Shown in pieces: positions 49,662 through 59,420 of a stretch of 64,000 nt of DNA (its first letter is position 1; every line of letters starts with the position of its first letter). The notes under the pieces are model-generated. The model was not told the origin of the DNA. It searched no databases and was given only the letters and a program-made list of their open reading frames with translations. The stretch comes from an uncultured Pseudoflavonifractor sp. Lineage in GTDB: Bacteria; Bacillota; Clostridia; Oscillospirales; Oscillospiraceae. The stretch spans positions 1 to 64,000 of the forward strand of contig CANEAY010000007.1 of assembly GCA_947425785.1 (NCBI GenBank), written 5' to 3'. A program made the translations under genes and the position numbers.

Positions 49662-50618
49662 TCACAGGGCCCGGTTGCGAAGCTCCTCGTGGGCGGTGAA
49701 GCGGCGCAGGTTGTCCAGAGCAATGGCTACGATGTTCCGCACGGTCTGGGGCAGGTGGTCGCCGCCGCCGATGTGGGGGGTGAGGAGCAAGTTGGAGCAG
49801 TCCCACAGGGGGTGGTCGGTGGGGAGGGGCTCCGGCTCGGTGACGTCCAAAGCCGCGCCCCAGAGCTTCCCGGCCTTCAGGGTGTCCGCCAGGGCCAGGC
49901 AGTCCACGGCGGAGCCCCGTCCGGCGTTGACCAGGATGGCGTCCGGCTTCATCAGGGAGAGCCGGGCGGCGTTCATCAGGTGGATGGTCTCCGGGGTCTC
50001 GGGGAGGGTCATGGCCACCACATCGGCCTGGGGGAGCCACTGCTCCAGGTCGGCCAGGGGGTGGAACTCATCCATGTGGGCCACCGGCCTGTCCGGGTGG
50101 CGGTTGAGACCCACGGTGCGGGCGCCCATGGCCTTCACCAGGGCGGCAAAGTGGCTGCCCAGGTCGCCGGTGCCCAGGAGGAGGACGGTGGCGCCGGTGA
50201 GGGTCTTTACCATCCCCTCGTCGTGCCACGTATGGGCGCGCTGGTGATCCCGGTAGGCGCTCAGGCGCTTCATCACCGACAGCAGGGAGGCGAACATGTG
50301 CTCCGACACCGCCTGGCCGTAAGCGCCGGAGGCGGAGGTGAGCATAGTCCCCTGGGGGAGGGCCCCCGGCGCCATGTAGTTGTTGACCCCGGCAGACCAG
50401 GTCTGGAGCCACTTCAGGCGGGTACAGCCGGTGAGCATATGGGGGGGCACACAGCCCAGGATCACCGTGGCCCGAGCAATTTTGTCCAGGGAGGCGGTGT
50501 CTATGGTGAAGGTCAGGTCGGGGGCGGGGCAGAAGATATGGTCGTCATGGGGGGCGGCGGAGAGGAAGTCGGCCCGCTCACTGTCGGTGAGGGGGAGAAG
50601 GTTGAGGATGGTCTCCAT
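49662..50618 (-). CDS. D-2-hydroxyacid dehydrogenase
   Basis: 318-aa NAD-dependent D-isomer-specific 2-hydroxyacid dehydrogenase. Rossmann motif GTGDLGSHFAALVKAMGARTVGLNR, catalytic Arg in VNAGRGSAVD, Glu in DVTEPEPLP and His in LTPHIGGGD are present. It interconverts 2-oxo acids and D-2-hydroxy acids; the substrate is not evident. The ATG at 50618 follows AAAGGAG. It could supply 2-hydroxy acids to the dehydratase activase pathway 11 kb downstream, but that is speculative. It starts 24 bp after pyruvate carboxylase and may be cotranscribed. Confidence 0.92.
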   Translation of the reverse strand: METILNLLPLTDSERADFLSAAPHDDHIFCPAPDLTFTIDTASLDKIARATVILGCVPPHMLTGCTRLKWLQTWSAGVNNYMAPGALPQGTMLTSASGAYGQAVSEHMFASLLSVMKRLSAYRDHQRAHTWHDEGMVKTLTGATVLLLGTGDLGSHFAALVKAMGARTVGLNRHPDRPVAHMDEFHPLADLEQWLPQADVVAMTLPETPETIHLMNAARLSLMKPDAILVNAGRGSAVDCLALADTLKAGKLWGAALDVTEPEPLPTDHPLWDCSNLLLTPHIGGGDHLPQTVRNIVAIALDNLRRFTAHEELRNRAL

Positions 50619-50642
50619 AGAAAGGGCTCCTTTTTCCAAAAA

Positions 50643-53600
50643 TTATTTGATGGTGATGAGCAGCTCGCCGGCCTTCACCGGGGAGCCTTCGGTGACCAAG
50701 ATCTGCTCAATGACGCCATCCATCCGGGCCACCACGCTGGTCTCCATCTTCATGGCCTCAATGACCGCCAGCACCTGGTTCTTGGTGACGGTATCCCCCA
50801 CCTTCACCGCCAGCTTGGAGATCATGCCGGGGATGGAGGAGCCCACCTGGCTCTTGTCGGCGGGGTCGGCCATGGGGGTGGTGCTGGCCTGGCCTTCGGC
50901 GGCGGGGTCGGCCACGGCGATCTCCCGGCGCATTCCGTTGAGCTCGAACTGGACGTTACGGGTACCGTCCTCGTTCAGGTCGCCCAGGCCCAGGTACTTG
51001 ACCACCAGGGTCTTGCCGTCCTCGATGCTGATCTGGGTGGTCTCACCCAGGGCCATGCCGTCGAAGAAGACGTGGCTGCCCATGCGGGTGATGTAGCCGT
51101 ACTCCTGACGGTGGAGGCAGAACTCCTCCACCACCTTGGGGTAGAGGCACCAGGACACCACCGTGCGGTCGCTGGCCCCGGGGTAGAATTTCTCCACCTC
51201 TTTCCGGGCCTCGGCGAAGTCCACGGGGGGCAGCAGCTCGCCGGGGCGGCAGGTGATGGGCTTTTCCCCCTTGAGCACCACCCGCTGCAAGTCCTCGGGG
51301 AAGCCCCAGGCGGGCTGGCCCATCATGCCTTTGAAATAGCTTACCACAGAATCGGGAAATGTCAACGACTCCCCCTGACTGACCACCGTCTCCGCCGTCA
51401 GGTCGTTCTGCACCATGAAGATGGCCAGATCCCCCACCATCTTGGAGGAGGGGGTCACCTTCACGATGTCCCCCAGCATCTCGTTCACATCCCGGTACAT
51501 CTCCTTCACCGCGTCGAAGCGGTGGCCCAGGCCCAGGCTCTCCACCTGGGCCTTCAGGTTGGTGTACTGGCCGCCGGGCATCTCGTAACGGTAGATGTCG
51601 GCGGAGGGGTTGGTGACGCCGCCCTCAAAGCGGTTGTAGCGCTCCCGCACGTCCGCCCAGTAGTCGCTCAGCCGCTGGAGGGGGCCAAAGGGGAGGCCGG
51701 TGTCCCGCTCCTGGCCCCGGAGGGCGGCGGCCAGGGCGTTGAGGGAGGGCTGGCTGGTGGCGGAGGCCATGGACTCCACCGCGCAGTCCACCACGTCCAC
51801 CCCTGCCTCGGCGGCCATGAGGCAGGCGGCCACCTGGTTGCCGGAGGTGTCGTGGGTGTGGAGGTGGATGGGAATGCCCACCTCCTCCTTCAGGGCCTTC
51901 ACCAGGGTCTTGGCGGCGTAAGGCTTCAATAGGCCGCCCATGTCCTTGATGCAGAGCATGTGGGCGCCCCGGCGTTCCAGCTCCTTGGCGAAGTTTACAT
52001 AATATTTCAAATCGTACTTGTTCCGGCGTGGGTCGGACAGGTCGCCGGTGTAGCACACCGCCGCCTCGCAGAACTTGCCCTGGTTCAGTATCTCATCCAT
52101 GGCCACCTCCATTCCTGGCAGCCAGTTGAGGGCGTCGAAGACCCGGAAAATGTCGATGCCGTTGACGGCAGCCTGGTGGATGAACTCCCGGACCACGTTG
52201 TCGGGGTAGTTTACATAACCCACGGCATTGGCCCCCCGGAGGAGCATTTGGAAGGGGATGTTGGGGATGGCCTTGCGCAGGATGTCCAGCCGCTCCCAGG
52301 GGGACTCGTGGAGGAAGCGGTAGGCCACGTCGAAGGTGGCCCCGCCCCACATCTCCAGGGAGAAGCAGTCCTTCAGAATTTCCGCCATCCCAGGGGCGGC
52401 CAGGGCCATGTCCCGGGTGCGCATCCGGGTGGAGAGGAGGGACTGGTGGGCGTCCCGGAGGGTGGTGTCGGTGATGAGGAGCTTCTTCTGCTCCAGCACC
52501 CACTTGCTCAAGGCCTCCGGGCCTTTTTCGTCCAGCAGGGCCTTGAGGCCGTCCCCCTTTTCCATGAGCCGGGAGGGGGTGGGGAACCGGGGAATTTCCA
52601 GCTGCTTGCGCTGGGAGTCGGGGTTCTTCACCTGAAGCTCTGCGATGTAGCGCAGCACCTTGGTGGCCCGGTCACGGCTGTCCTCAAACTCGAAGAGCTC
52701 GGGGGCCTCGTCGATGAACTTGGTGTGGCACTCCCCGGCCCGGAAGCTGGGGTGGGCCAGGATGTTGGTGACGAAGGGGATGTTGGTCTTGACCCCCCGG
52801 ACGTGCTCCTCGCTGATGGCCCTGCGGGCCTTGTTGCAGGCCCCCTCGAAGGTGTTGTCCCAGGCGGTGACCTTCACCAGCAGGGAGTCGTAGTAGGGGG
52901 AGATGACCGCCCCGGAGTAGGCGTTGCCGCCGTCCAGCCGCACGCCGAAGCCGCCGCCGGAGCGGTAGGAGGTGATCTTGCCGGTGTCGGGGGCAAAGTT
53001 GTTGGCGGGGTCTTCGGTGGTGACCCGGCACTGGATGGCGTAGCCGCTCTCCCGCAGGTCGCCCTGGCTGGCCATGCCGATGCGGGGGTCGGAGAGGGGA
53101 CAGCCCTGGGCGATGAGAATTTGGGCCCGGACAAGATCCACGCCGGTGACCATCTCGGTGACGGTGTGCTCCACCTGGATGCGGGGGTTCATCTCGATGA
53201 AGTAATAGCCCCCGTCCTTGTCCACCAGAAACTCCACGGTGCCGGCGCTCACATAGCCCACCTGCCGGGCGATCTTCACCGCGTCGGAGCGGAGCTTTTC
53301 CCGGACGGCCATGGGCACGCTCCAGGCCGGGGCGAACTCCACCACCTTCTGGTAGCGGCGCTGGAGGGAGCAGTCCCGCTCCCCCAGGTGCACCACATTG
53401 CCGTACTTGTCGGCCAAAATTTGCACCTCGATGTGTTTGGGCTCCACCAGGTATTTTTCAATGAAGATGTCGTCGTTGCCGAAAGCCTTCTTGGCCTCCC
53501 CCTTTACCAGGAGGAAGTTGGCGCGGACTTCCGCCTCGCTGTCGCACCGGCGCATCCCCCGGCCCCCGCCGCCGGCGGCGGCCTTGAGGATGACGGGGAA

Positions 53601-54071
53601 GCCGTAGGATAGGGCCTTTTCCACCGCCTCGTCGGCGTCCTTCAGGGGCTGGGTGGAGCCGGGGATGATGGGCACGCCGCAGGCAATGGCGGTGGCCTTG
53701 GCGGCCAGTTTGTCCCCCATCTGGGCCAGCACGGCGGAGGAGGGGCCCACGAAGGTCACCCCCGCCTCCTCACAGGCCCGGGCGAAGTCGGCGTTCTCCG
53801 ACAAAAAGCCGTAGCCGGGGTGGATGGCGTCCACCCCCCGGCGCTTGGCCAGGCTGATGATGGAGGGGATGTCCAGGTAGGCGCCCAGGGGGCTCTTGTT
53901 CTGGCCGATGAGGTAGGCCTCGTCCGCCCGGGTGCGGAAGAGGGCATAGGTGTCCTCGTTGGAGTAAATGGCCACGGTACGCAAGCCCAGGTCGTAGCAA
54001 GCCCGGAATATGCGGATGGCGATCTCGCCACGGTTGGCCACCATGACCTTCTGAAATATCTTCTCGCTCAA
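50643..54071 (-). CDS. pyc: Pyruvate carboxylase
   Basis: 1142-aa biotin enzyme that makes oxaloacetate from pyruvate and bicarbonate. Order: biotin carboxylase (about 1-455, KAAAGGGGRGMRRCDSE ATP-grasp loop; FIEMNPRIQVEHTVTE), carboxyltransferase (about 530-810, ITDTTLRDAHQSLLSTRMRTRDM; MLCIKDMGGLLKPYAA; HTHDTSGN), PYC-linker, and biotin carrier domain with Lys1108 in EAMKMET. Full length. The TTG at 54071 (LSEKIFQKVMVANRGEIAIRIF) is chosen since it follows GGAAAGGACGGG and matches the usual N-terminus; no ATG fits. Confidence 0.97.
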   Translation of the reverse strand: MSEKIFQKVMVANRGEIAIRIFRACYDLGLRTVAIYSNEDTYALFRTRADEAYLIGQNKSPLGAYLDIPSIISLAKRRGVDAIHPGYGFLSENADFARACEEAGVTFVGPSSAVLAQMGDKLAAKATAIACGVPIIPGSTQPLKDADEAVEKALSYGFPVILKAAAGGGGRGMRRCDSEAEVRANFLLVKGEAKKAFGNDDIFIEKYLVEPKHIEVQILADKYGNVVHLGERDCSLQRRYQKVVEFAPAWSVPMAVREKLRSDAVKIARQVGYVSAGTVEFLVDKDGGYYFIEMNPRIQVEHTVTEMVTGVDLVRAQILIAQGCPLSDPRIGMASQGDLRESGYAIQCRVTTEDPANNFAPDTGKITSYRSGGGFGVRLDGGNAYSGAVISPYYDSLLVKVTAWDNTFEGACNKARRAISEEHVRGVKTNIPFVTNILAHPSFRAGECHTKFIDEAPELFEFEDSRDRATKVLRYIAELQVKNPDSQRKQLEIPRFPTPSRLMEKGDGLKALLDEKGPEALSKWVLEQKKLLITDTTLRDAHQSLLSTRMRTRDMALAAPGMAEILKDCFSLEMWGGATFDVAYRFLHESPWERLDILRKAIPNIPFQMLLRGANAVGYVNYPDNVVREFIHQAAVNGIDIFRVFDALNWLPGMEVAMDEILNQGKFCEAAVCYTGDLSDPRRNKYDLKYYVNFAKELERRGAHMLCIKDMGGLLKPYAAKTLVKALKEEVGIPIHLHTHDTSGNQVAACLMAAEAGVDVVDCAVESMASATSQPSLNALAAALRGQERDTGLPFGPLQRLSDYWADVRERYNRFEGGVTNPSADIYRYEMPGGQYTNLKAQVESLGLGHRFDAVKEMYRDVNEMLGDIVKVTPSSKMVGDLAIFMVQNDLTAETVVSQGESLTFPDSVVSYFKGMMGQPAWGFPEDLQRVVLKGEKPITCRPGELLPPVDFAEARKEVEKFYPGASDRTVVSWCLYPKVVEEFCLHRQEYGYITRMGSHVFFDGMALGETTQISIEDGKTLVVKYLGLGDLNEDGTRNVQFELNGMRREIAVADPAAEGQASTTPMADPADKSQVGSSIPGMISKLAVKVGDTVTKNQVLAVIEAMKMETSVVARMDGVIEQILVTEGSPVKAGELLITIK

Positions 54072-54113
54072 TGGGTTTCCCGTCCTTTCCAAAAGTGTGG
54101 ACTCATGGGTCTT

Positions 54114-54142
54114 ATTATACCGGCTCCGGGGGATTTTTGCAA
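54114..54142 (-). promoter_or_regulatory. Promoter of pyruvate carboxylase
   Basis: TTGCAA (54142-54137), 17-nt spacer, TATAAT (54119-54114) on the minus strand. Confidence 0.82.
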
Positions 54143-54176
54143 GAGCAAATCGTCGAAATTGCAAAAATCCTGTGAG

Positions 54177-54205
54177 TTGCCCACGGGGTGATTTTGTGGT
54201 AGGAT
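54177..54205 (+). promoter_or_regulatory. Promoter of recG
   Basis: TTGCCC (54177-54182), 17-nt spacer, TAGGAT (54200-54205), 36 bp before the GTG start; back to back with the pyc promoter. Confidence 0.55.
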
Positions 54206-54241
54206 ACTATCAGGAGACTATGCGGAAGGGAGGCGTCCGCC

Positions 54242-56290
54242 GTGGAGCTGAACACATCCTTACAGACCTTTCCCGGCATTGGCCCGGCCAAGGCCAAGGC
54301 CCTGGCCAAGCTGGGGCTGGAGACGGTGGGCGACCTTCTGACCTACTGGCCCCGTGCCTACGAAGACCGCACCAGGATCTACCCCATCGCCATGGCTCCG
54401 GGGGAGGAGGCGGTGTGCGTGGCTGCCCTGGTGGCGGAGACCCCTAGCACGGCCTATATCCGCAAGGGCCTCAGCATCACCAAGTGCAAAATTGTGGACG
54501 GCTCCGGGGCGGCCACGGCGGTCTTTTTCAATCAGGACTATGTCCGCCGGGCTTTGCAGGTGGGGGAGAGCTATATCTTCTACGGCCGTGTGGAGGGCGC
54601 CGGCAACCGCCGCCAGCTCACCAACCCGGTCTTCGAGCGGGAGGACAGGGCCCGGTTCACCGGGCGCATCATGCCGGTCTACCCCCTCACCGCCGGGGTC
54701 AGCAACAACCTGCTGGCGGGGATGGCCCTCCGCTGCGTGGAGGACTGCGCCGGACAGCTCCCCGACGAGCTGCCGTCCCCGGTGCGGCAGGAGCACGGCC
54801 TGTGCACCATGGAATACGCCTGCCAAAACCTCCACTTTCCCACGGATCAGGAGGCCCTGGCCCTGGCCCGGCGGCGGGCGGTCTTTGAGGAGCTGTTCAC
54901 CCTCTCCTGCGGCATGGCCTTCCTCCGCTCCCGCCGCACCGCCCTGGCGGGGCCGGTGTTTCCCCGCCGTTCGGTGGAGGAGTATCTGAAGCTGCTGCCC
55001 TTCGCTCCCACCGGGGCCCAGAGGCGGGCCATGGAGGAGCTCTCCGCCGACCTGACCTCGGGCCGGGCCATGAACCGGCTCATCCAGGGGGACGTGGGCT
55101 CCGGCAAGACGGCGGTGGCCGCCTTCGCCGCCTGGCTCGCCCACGCCGGGGGCTTCCAGAGCGCCATGATGGCCCCCACGGAGATATTGGCCCACCAGCA
55201 CTACGAGACCTTGACCAAGCTCCTCGCCCCGGCGGGCATCCGGGTGGGGCTCCTCACCGGCAGCCTGAAAGCGGCGGAGAAGAAGGCCATCCACGCCGCC
55301 CTGGCGGCGGGGGACATCGACCTGGCGGTGGGCACCCACGCCCTCCTCTCCGAAGGGGTGGCCTACCGGAACCTGGGCCTGGTCATCACCGACGAGCAGC
55401 ACCGCTTCGGCGTGGGCCAGCGCTCCGCCCTCTCCTCTAAGGCGGAGGGGCAGCCCCACGTGCTGGTCATGTCCGCCACCCCCATCCCCCGTACCCTGGC
55501 CCTGCTCATCTACGGCGACCTGGACGTGACCATTATTGATGAGCTGCCCCCCGGCCGCACCCCGGTGGAGACCTACCTGGTGGGGGAGGACAAGCGGCAG
55601 AGGATGTACAACTTCGTCCGCAAGCAGGTGGGGGAGGGCCATCAGGTCTATGTTATCTGCCCGGCCGTGGAGGAAGGGGAGAGCGACGGCATGAAGGCGG
55701 TGACCGCCTATGCCAGGGAGCTCTCCGAAAAGGTGTTCCCCGACCTGCGGGTGGCCTTTGTCCACGGCAAGCTGAAAAGCAGGGACAAGGAGGCGGTCAT
55801 GTCCGCCTTCGGCCGGGGCGAGGTGGACGTGCTGGTGTCCACCACCGTGGTGGAGGTGGGGGTGGACGTGCCCAACGCCAACCTGATGGTCATTGAGAAC
55901 GCCGACCGCTTCGGCCTCTCCCAGCTCCACCAGCTCCGGGGCCGGGTGGGCCGGGGCCAGTGGCAGTCCTACTGCGTGCTCATCACCGACAACCGTACCC
56001 CGGAGACCAGGGAGCGGCTGCGCTGCTTCTGCCAGACCACCGACGGCTTCAAGATCGCCGAGAAGGACTTGGAGCTGCGGGGCCCCGGCGACTTCTTCGG
56101 CCAGCGCCAGCACGGCCTGCCCGTTCTCCGGGCCGCCGACCTGGCGGGGGACACCCGGGTGCTCAAGGAGGCCCAGCAGGCCGCCAATGCCCTGCTGGCC
56201 CGGGATCCCGGCCTCTCCGCGCCGGAGGACCGCCCGGTGATGGAGAAGGTGCGCCGCCTCTTCCACGAGGAGGGGGACATCTTCAACTGA
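54242..56290 (+). CDS. recG: ATP-dependent DNA helicase RecG
   Basis: 682-aa helicase that remodels stalled replication forks and Holliday junctions. N-terminal wedge/OB domain (about 60-150), Walker A in IQGDVGSGKTAVAAFAAWLA, DEQH box (VITDEQHRFGVGQR), MSATPIPRTLAL (motif III), and the C-terminal helicase half with TVVEVGVDVPNANLMVIENADRFGLSQLHQLRGRVGRG (motifs V-VI). The GTG start at 54242 follows AAGGGAGG. Complete, normal length. Confidence 0.97.
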   Translation: MELNTSLQTFPGIGPAKAKALAKLGLETVGDLLTYWPRAYEDRTRIYPIAMAPGEEAVCVAALVAETPSTAYIRKGLSITKCKIVDGSGAATAVFFNQDYVRRALQVGESYIFYGRVEGAGNRRQLTNPVFEREDRARFTGRIMPVYPLTAGVSNNLLAGMALRCVEDCAGQLPDELPSPVRQEHGLCTMEYACQNLHFPTDQEALALARRRAVFEELFTLSCGMAFLRSRRTALAGPVFPRRSVEEYLKLLPFAPTGAQRRAMEELSADLTSGRAMNRLIQGDVGSGKTAVAAFAAWLAHAGGFQSAMMAPTEILAHQHYETLTKLLAPAGIRVGLLTGSLKAAEKKAIHAALAAGDIDLAVGTHALLSEGVAYRNLGLVITDEQHRFGVGQRSALSSKAEGQPHVLVMSATPIPRTLALLIYGDLDVTIIDELPPGRTPVETYLVGEDKRQRMYNFVRKQVGEGHQVYVICPAVEEGESDGMKAVTAYARELSEKVFPDLRVAFVHGKLKSRDKEAVMSAFGRGEVDVLVSTTVVEVGVDVPNANLMVIENADRFGLSQLHQLRGRVGRGQWQSYCVLITDNRTPETRERLRCFCQTTDGFKIAEKDLELRGPGDFFGQRQHGLPVLRAADLAGDTRVLKEAQQAANALLARDPGLSAPEDRPVMEKVRRLFHEEGDIFN

Positions 56291-56385
56291 TGGGGAGGTC
56301 TTTCCGCCCGGCGGCCCGGACTTTCGGCCCTGCCGGGAAGGGACGCGGGAAGAGACAAAATCTCCAAAACAGTAAAAAACTTTAA

Positions 56386-56414
56386 TTTACTTTTTGCCTT
56401 TCTTCGTGTATAAT
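56386..56414 (+). promoter_or_regulatory. Promoter of the sigma-54 activator gene
   Basis: TTTACT (56386-56391), 17-nt spacer, TATAAT (56409-56414), ~50 bp before the ATG at 56464. It indicates sigma-A-driven expression of the activator. Confidence 0.8.
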
Positions 56415-56463
56415 AAACAGACCTTTGCTCGTTCCGACAAATTGCGACAGGAGGCCCCGGGAA

Positions 56464-57822
56464 ATGGATATCTCTGCTGCTTTCGCCCAGTATGATAAGC
56501 AAAAAGATGTGGGGATCTGTGTCTATGATAAGGGCGGCCATTATATCTATCTGAACGATACCTTCCTGAAGATCTGAAAGGTGGAGCGGGAGGAGTATTT
56601 GGGGCTGACGCCCTATGACCTGTACAACAACAATTTGACCGACAAGTGCGTCATGGACGCGGTGCGGAAAAACCGGGCCACCACCACCGATGTGCAGACG
56701 GTCTTTTCCAAGGACGGCAAGACGGTGCTGCGCAAGCACCTGGTCACCCTGCGCCCCTTTTTTGACGAGGCGGGGGAGATCGAATACTATGTAGGCTACT
56801 ACAAGGACTTGGAGTCCTTTACCGAGGAATATGACGACAAGACCGCCCCGCGGCACATCGACACAGACGAGCGGGGGTTCCGGGAGCTTATCGAGAAGGG
56901 GGCGGAGGAAGTCCCCTTCGTGGCGGTCAGCGAGAATATGAAGGCCCTTTGCCGGGCCGCCCGGCAGGTGGCCGACATCGGCTCCACCGTCCTGCTCACC
57001 GGCGAGACGGGGACGGGCAAGGAGGTCTTTGCCTCCTACCTCCACAATATCAGCAAGCGCCGCGACCACAACTTCGTGGTGGTGGACTGCACCGCCCTGC
57101 CGGAGAACCTGATGGAGAGCGAGCTGTTCGGCTACGAGAAGGGCACCTTCACCGGGGGCCTGTCCTCGGGCAAGAAGGGCCTTATCGAGAGCGCCGACAA
57201 AGGCACCCTCTTCCTGGACGAGATCAACTCCCTGCCCCTCACCCTCCAGGGAAAGCTGCTGCGGGTCATTGAGACCAAGTCCATCAAGAAGCTGGGATCG
57301 GTAAAGTCCCAGGAGGTGGATTTCCGGCTCATCGTGGCCACCAACGTGGATCTGGTGAAGTGTGTGGAGAACAAGGAGTTCCGCTCCGACCTCTACTACC
57401 GCTTGAACATCCTGCCCTTCCACCTGCCGCCCCTGCGGGAGCGGAAGGACGACATCCGCCCCCTGGTCAGCCGCTTTTTGAAGGAATTTCAGGAGCAGTA
57501 CGGCATTGAACGGGAGCTGTCGGAGAACCTCTACCAGGAGATGCTGGAGTACGACTGGCCGGGCAATGTGCGGGAGCTGCGCAACTTTATCGAGCGCAGT
57601 GTGCTCATGGGCGCTACCTCCCTGGAGCTTCGGCGGGTCCCGGCCCAGGAGCCGGGACGGCGGACAGGCTCCCTGGTGGAGGCGGCCAACGAGGAGGAGG
57701 AAAAGGAGATGATCCTGGCCGCCCTGGCCGCCAACGGGAACCACCGAGAGCGGACGGCCCAGGCCCTGAACATCTCCCGGCGGACACTGCAGTATAAGCT
57801 GAAAAAGTACGGGATCACTTGA
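56464..57822 (+). pseudogene. Sigma-54 activator (PAS, AAA+, Fis-type HTH) with an in-frame TGA at codon 38
   Basis: The full frame is 452 codons: PAS (about 12-120, VGICVYDKGGHYIYLNDTFLKI then TGA at 56575-56577, then KVEREEYLGLTPYDLYN), AAA+ domain with GETGTGKE Walker A and GTLFLDEI Walker B, an atypical GTFTGG in place of GAFTGA, and a Fis-type helix-turn-helix at the C-terminus (ANGNHRERTAQALNISRRTLQYKLKKYGI). A good promoter and AGGAGG precede the ATG. The TGA falls in the PAS domain; a restart at GTG 56581 would give a 413-aa protein without the PAS beginning but with AAA+ intact. Alternatives: recent nonsense mutation, sequencing error, read-through. It likely controls the sigma-54 promoters at 61-63 kb. 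Confidence 0.65.
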
Positions 57823-57829
57823 CCACAGA

Positions 57830-57866
57830 AAAAGGGCGGGACTTCAAGTCCCGCCCTCTTTTTTTA
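57830..57866. terminator. Bidirectional terminator between activator and acyl-CoA synthetase
   Basis: 10-bp stem GGGCGGGACT / AGTCCCGCCC with loop TCA, A run before and T run after, between convergent genes. Confidence 0.85.
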
Positions 57867-59396
57867 TTCCGGCTTGCCGTAGGTGGCCTTGAGCCAGTCC
57901 AGCTTCAGCTTTCCCAGGCTGTTTTTGGGTATCTGGGGCACAAAGGCGTAATATTTGGGCTGCTTGATGGTGGGCAGCCGATCCACCAGGAAGGCCGCCA
58001 GAGCTTCGGCGGTGAGCTGGGGATCCCGGGAGACCACCAGGGCCTTGCCCACCTCCCCCTTGTCGGGGTCGGGAACGCCGATGACGCAGGCGTCCTCCAC
58101 GGCGGGGTGGCAGAGGATGGCCCCCTCGATCTCCGAGGGGAAGATGTTCTCCCCGTTGGTGATGAACATATTTTTCTTCCGGCCCACTACGTAGAAGAAG
58201 CCGTCCTCGTCCATCCGGGCCACGTCCCCGGTGTGGAGCCAGCCGTCGGGCATGGCCTTCCGGGTCTCCTCCGGGGCGTTCCAGTAGCCGGAGAAGAGAA
58301 CGCCTCCCCGCAGGAGCAGCTCCCCCTCCTGGCCCACCGGGACAGGAAGGCCCTCCTCGTCCACGATGCGGGCCTCGTTGTAGGGCATCACCTTGCCGCA
58401 GGAGGTGCGCTTGGCCCGGAGCTGTTCCAGGGTCAGCTCCCCCACGGGGATGGACAGGTTGCCGGGGCCGGACTCGGTCATGCCGTAGCCGTTGCAGAAC
58501 TGGACGCCCTTTTCCCAATACTTTTCCATCAGCTCCAGGGAGGGGGGCGCCGCCCCGCAGCGGCAGCGGGTGATGCTGGAGAAATCGGCCTGGGCGAAGC
58601 GGGGGTGGTCGGCCAGGCGGCGGTAGACGGTGGGCACCCCCCAGATCATGGTGGGCCGGGCCTGCTCGATGACGTCGAAGGTCTGCTCCACGTGGAATTT
58701 CCGGGCGAAAACCAGCTCGCCGCCGGCGTAGAGCAGAGGCATGGCGATGGTGTGCCAGGTGGCGGTGTGGAAGAAGGGCAGGTAGCCGAACATCACGTCG
58801 GTGTGGGTGAGGGAGTAGGTGTTCTGCTGGCCCATGGCGTTGAGCATGATGGCCCGGGCGGAGAGCATGGCCCCCTTGGGAAGGCCGGTGGTGCCGCCGG
58901 TGTGCATGAGCTGGATGATGTCCTCCGGGTCGATGGGCACCAGAGGGGGCGGGGCGTGGTCGGCGGCGAGGATGGCGTCGTACTCCGGCCCCAGGGGGAT
59001 CCAGCGGCAGTGGGCCAGTTTTGGACGCAGGGCATCCACCTTCTCCTCATAGGCCGGGTCGTAGAAGACCACCCGGGGCGTCTCGTTTTCCAGCAGTCCT
59101 GCCAGCTCCTGGGGGGTCAGCAGGATATTGTAGGCGGTGGAGATGGCCCCCGTCCGGGCGGTGGCGTAGAACAGGTCGATGTAGACCATGTCGTTTCCCG
59201 AGCAGATGCCCACCCGGTCGCCCTTTTTCAGGGCGCAGTCCTTCACCAGGAAGCTGGCCAGGGCGTTGGCCCGGCAGGCCAGGTCGCCGTAAGTATACCG
59301 CTCCTTGCGGTCGAAGTCATAGACGGCGGGGGAGTGGGGGTGCCGCTCCAGGCGGCTGGTAAAGAAGCTGCTCACCACAGCTTGCTGGTAAGTCAT
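57864..59396 (-). CDS. Acyl-CoA synthetase (AMP-forming)
   Basis: 510-aa ANL-superfamily ligase that activates a carboxylic acid to its CoA thioester. Motifs: HTGGTTGLPKGAML (ATP-binding loop), GYGMTES (A5), GWLHTGDVARMDEDGFFYVVGRKKNMFITNGENIFPSEIE (A7-A8) and the catalytic Lys in PKNSLGKLKLDW near the C-terminus. The substrate cannot be read from sequence; the operon suggests an imported organic or aromatic acid. The ATG follows GGAGGTC. It is the third gene of the MFS-AEC-ligase operon (24 bp after AEC). Confidence 0.93.
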   Translation of the reverse strand: MTYQQAVVSSFFTSRLERHPHSPAVYDFDRKERYTYGDLACRANALASFLVKDCALKKGDRVGICSGNDMVYIDLFYATARTGAISTAYNILLTPQELAGLLENETPRVVFYDPAYEEKVDALRPKLAHCRWIPLGPEYDAILAADHAPPPLVPIDPEDIIQLMHTGGTTGLPKGAMLSARAIMLNAMGQQNTYSLTHTDVMFGYLPFFHTATWHTIAMPLLYAGGELVFARKFHVEQTFDVIEQARPTMIWGVPTVYRRLADHPRFAQADFSSITRCRCGAAPPSLELMEKYWEKGVQFCNGYGMTESGPGNLSIPVGELTLEQLRAKRTSCGKVMPYNEARIVDEEGLPVPVGQEGELLLRGGVLFSGYWNAPEETRKAMPDGWLHTGDVARMDEDGFFYVVGRKKNMFITNGENIFPSEIEGAILCHPAVEDACVIGVPDPDKGEVGKALVVSRDPQLTAEALAAFLVDRLPTIKQPKYYAFVPQIPKNSLGKLKLDWLKATYGKPE

Positions 59397-59420
59397 GGGA
59401 AGACCTCCTTCGTTTTACGT

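Noticed and set aside
56575..56577. TGA as a selenocysteine codon
   Set aside because: A selenocysteine in a PAS core has no precedent I know of and no convincing hairpin directly after the codon was found.
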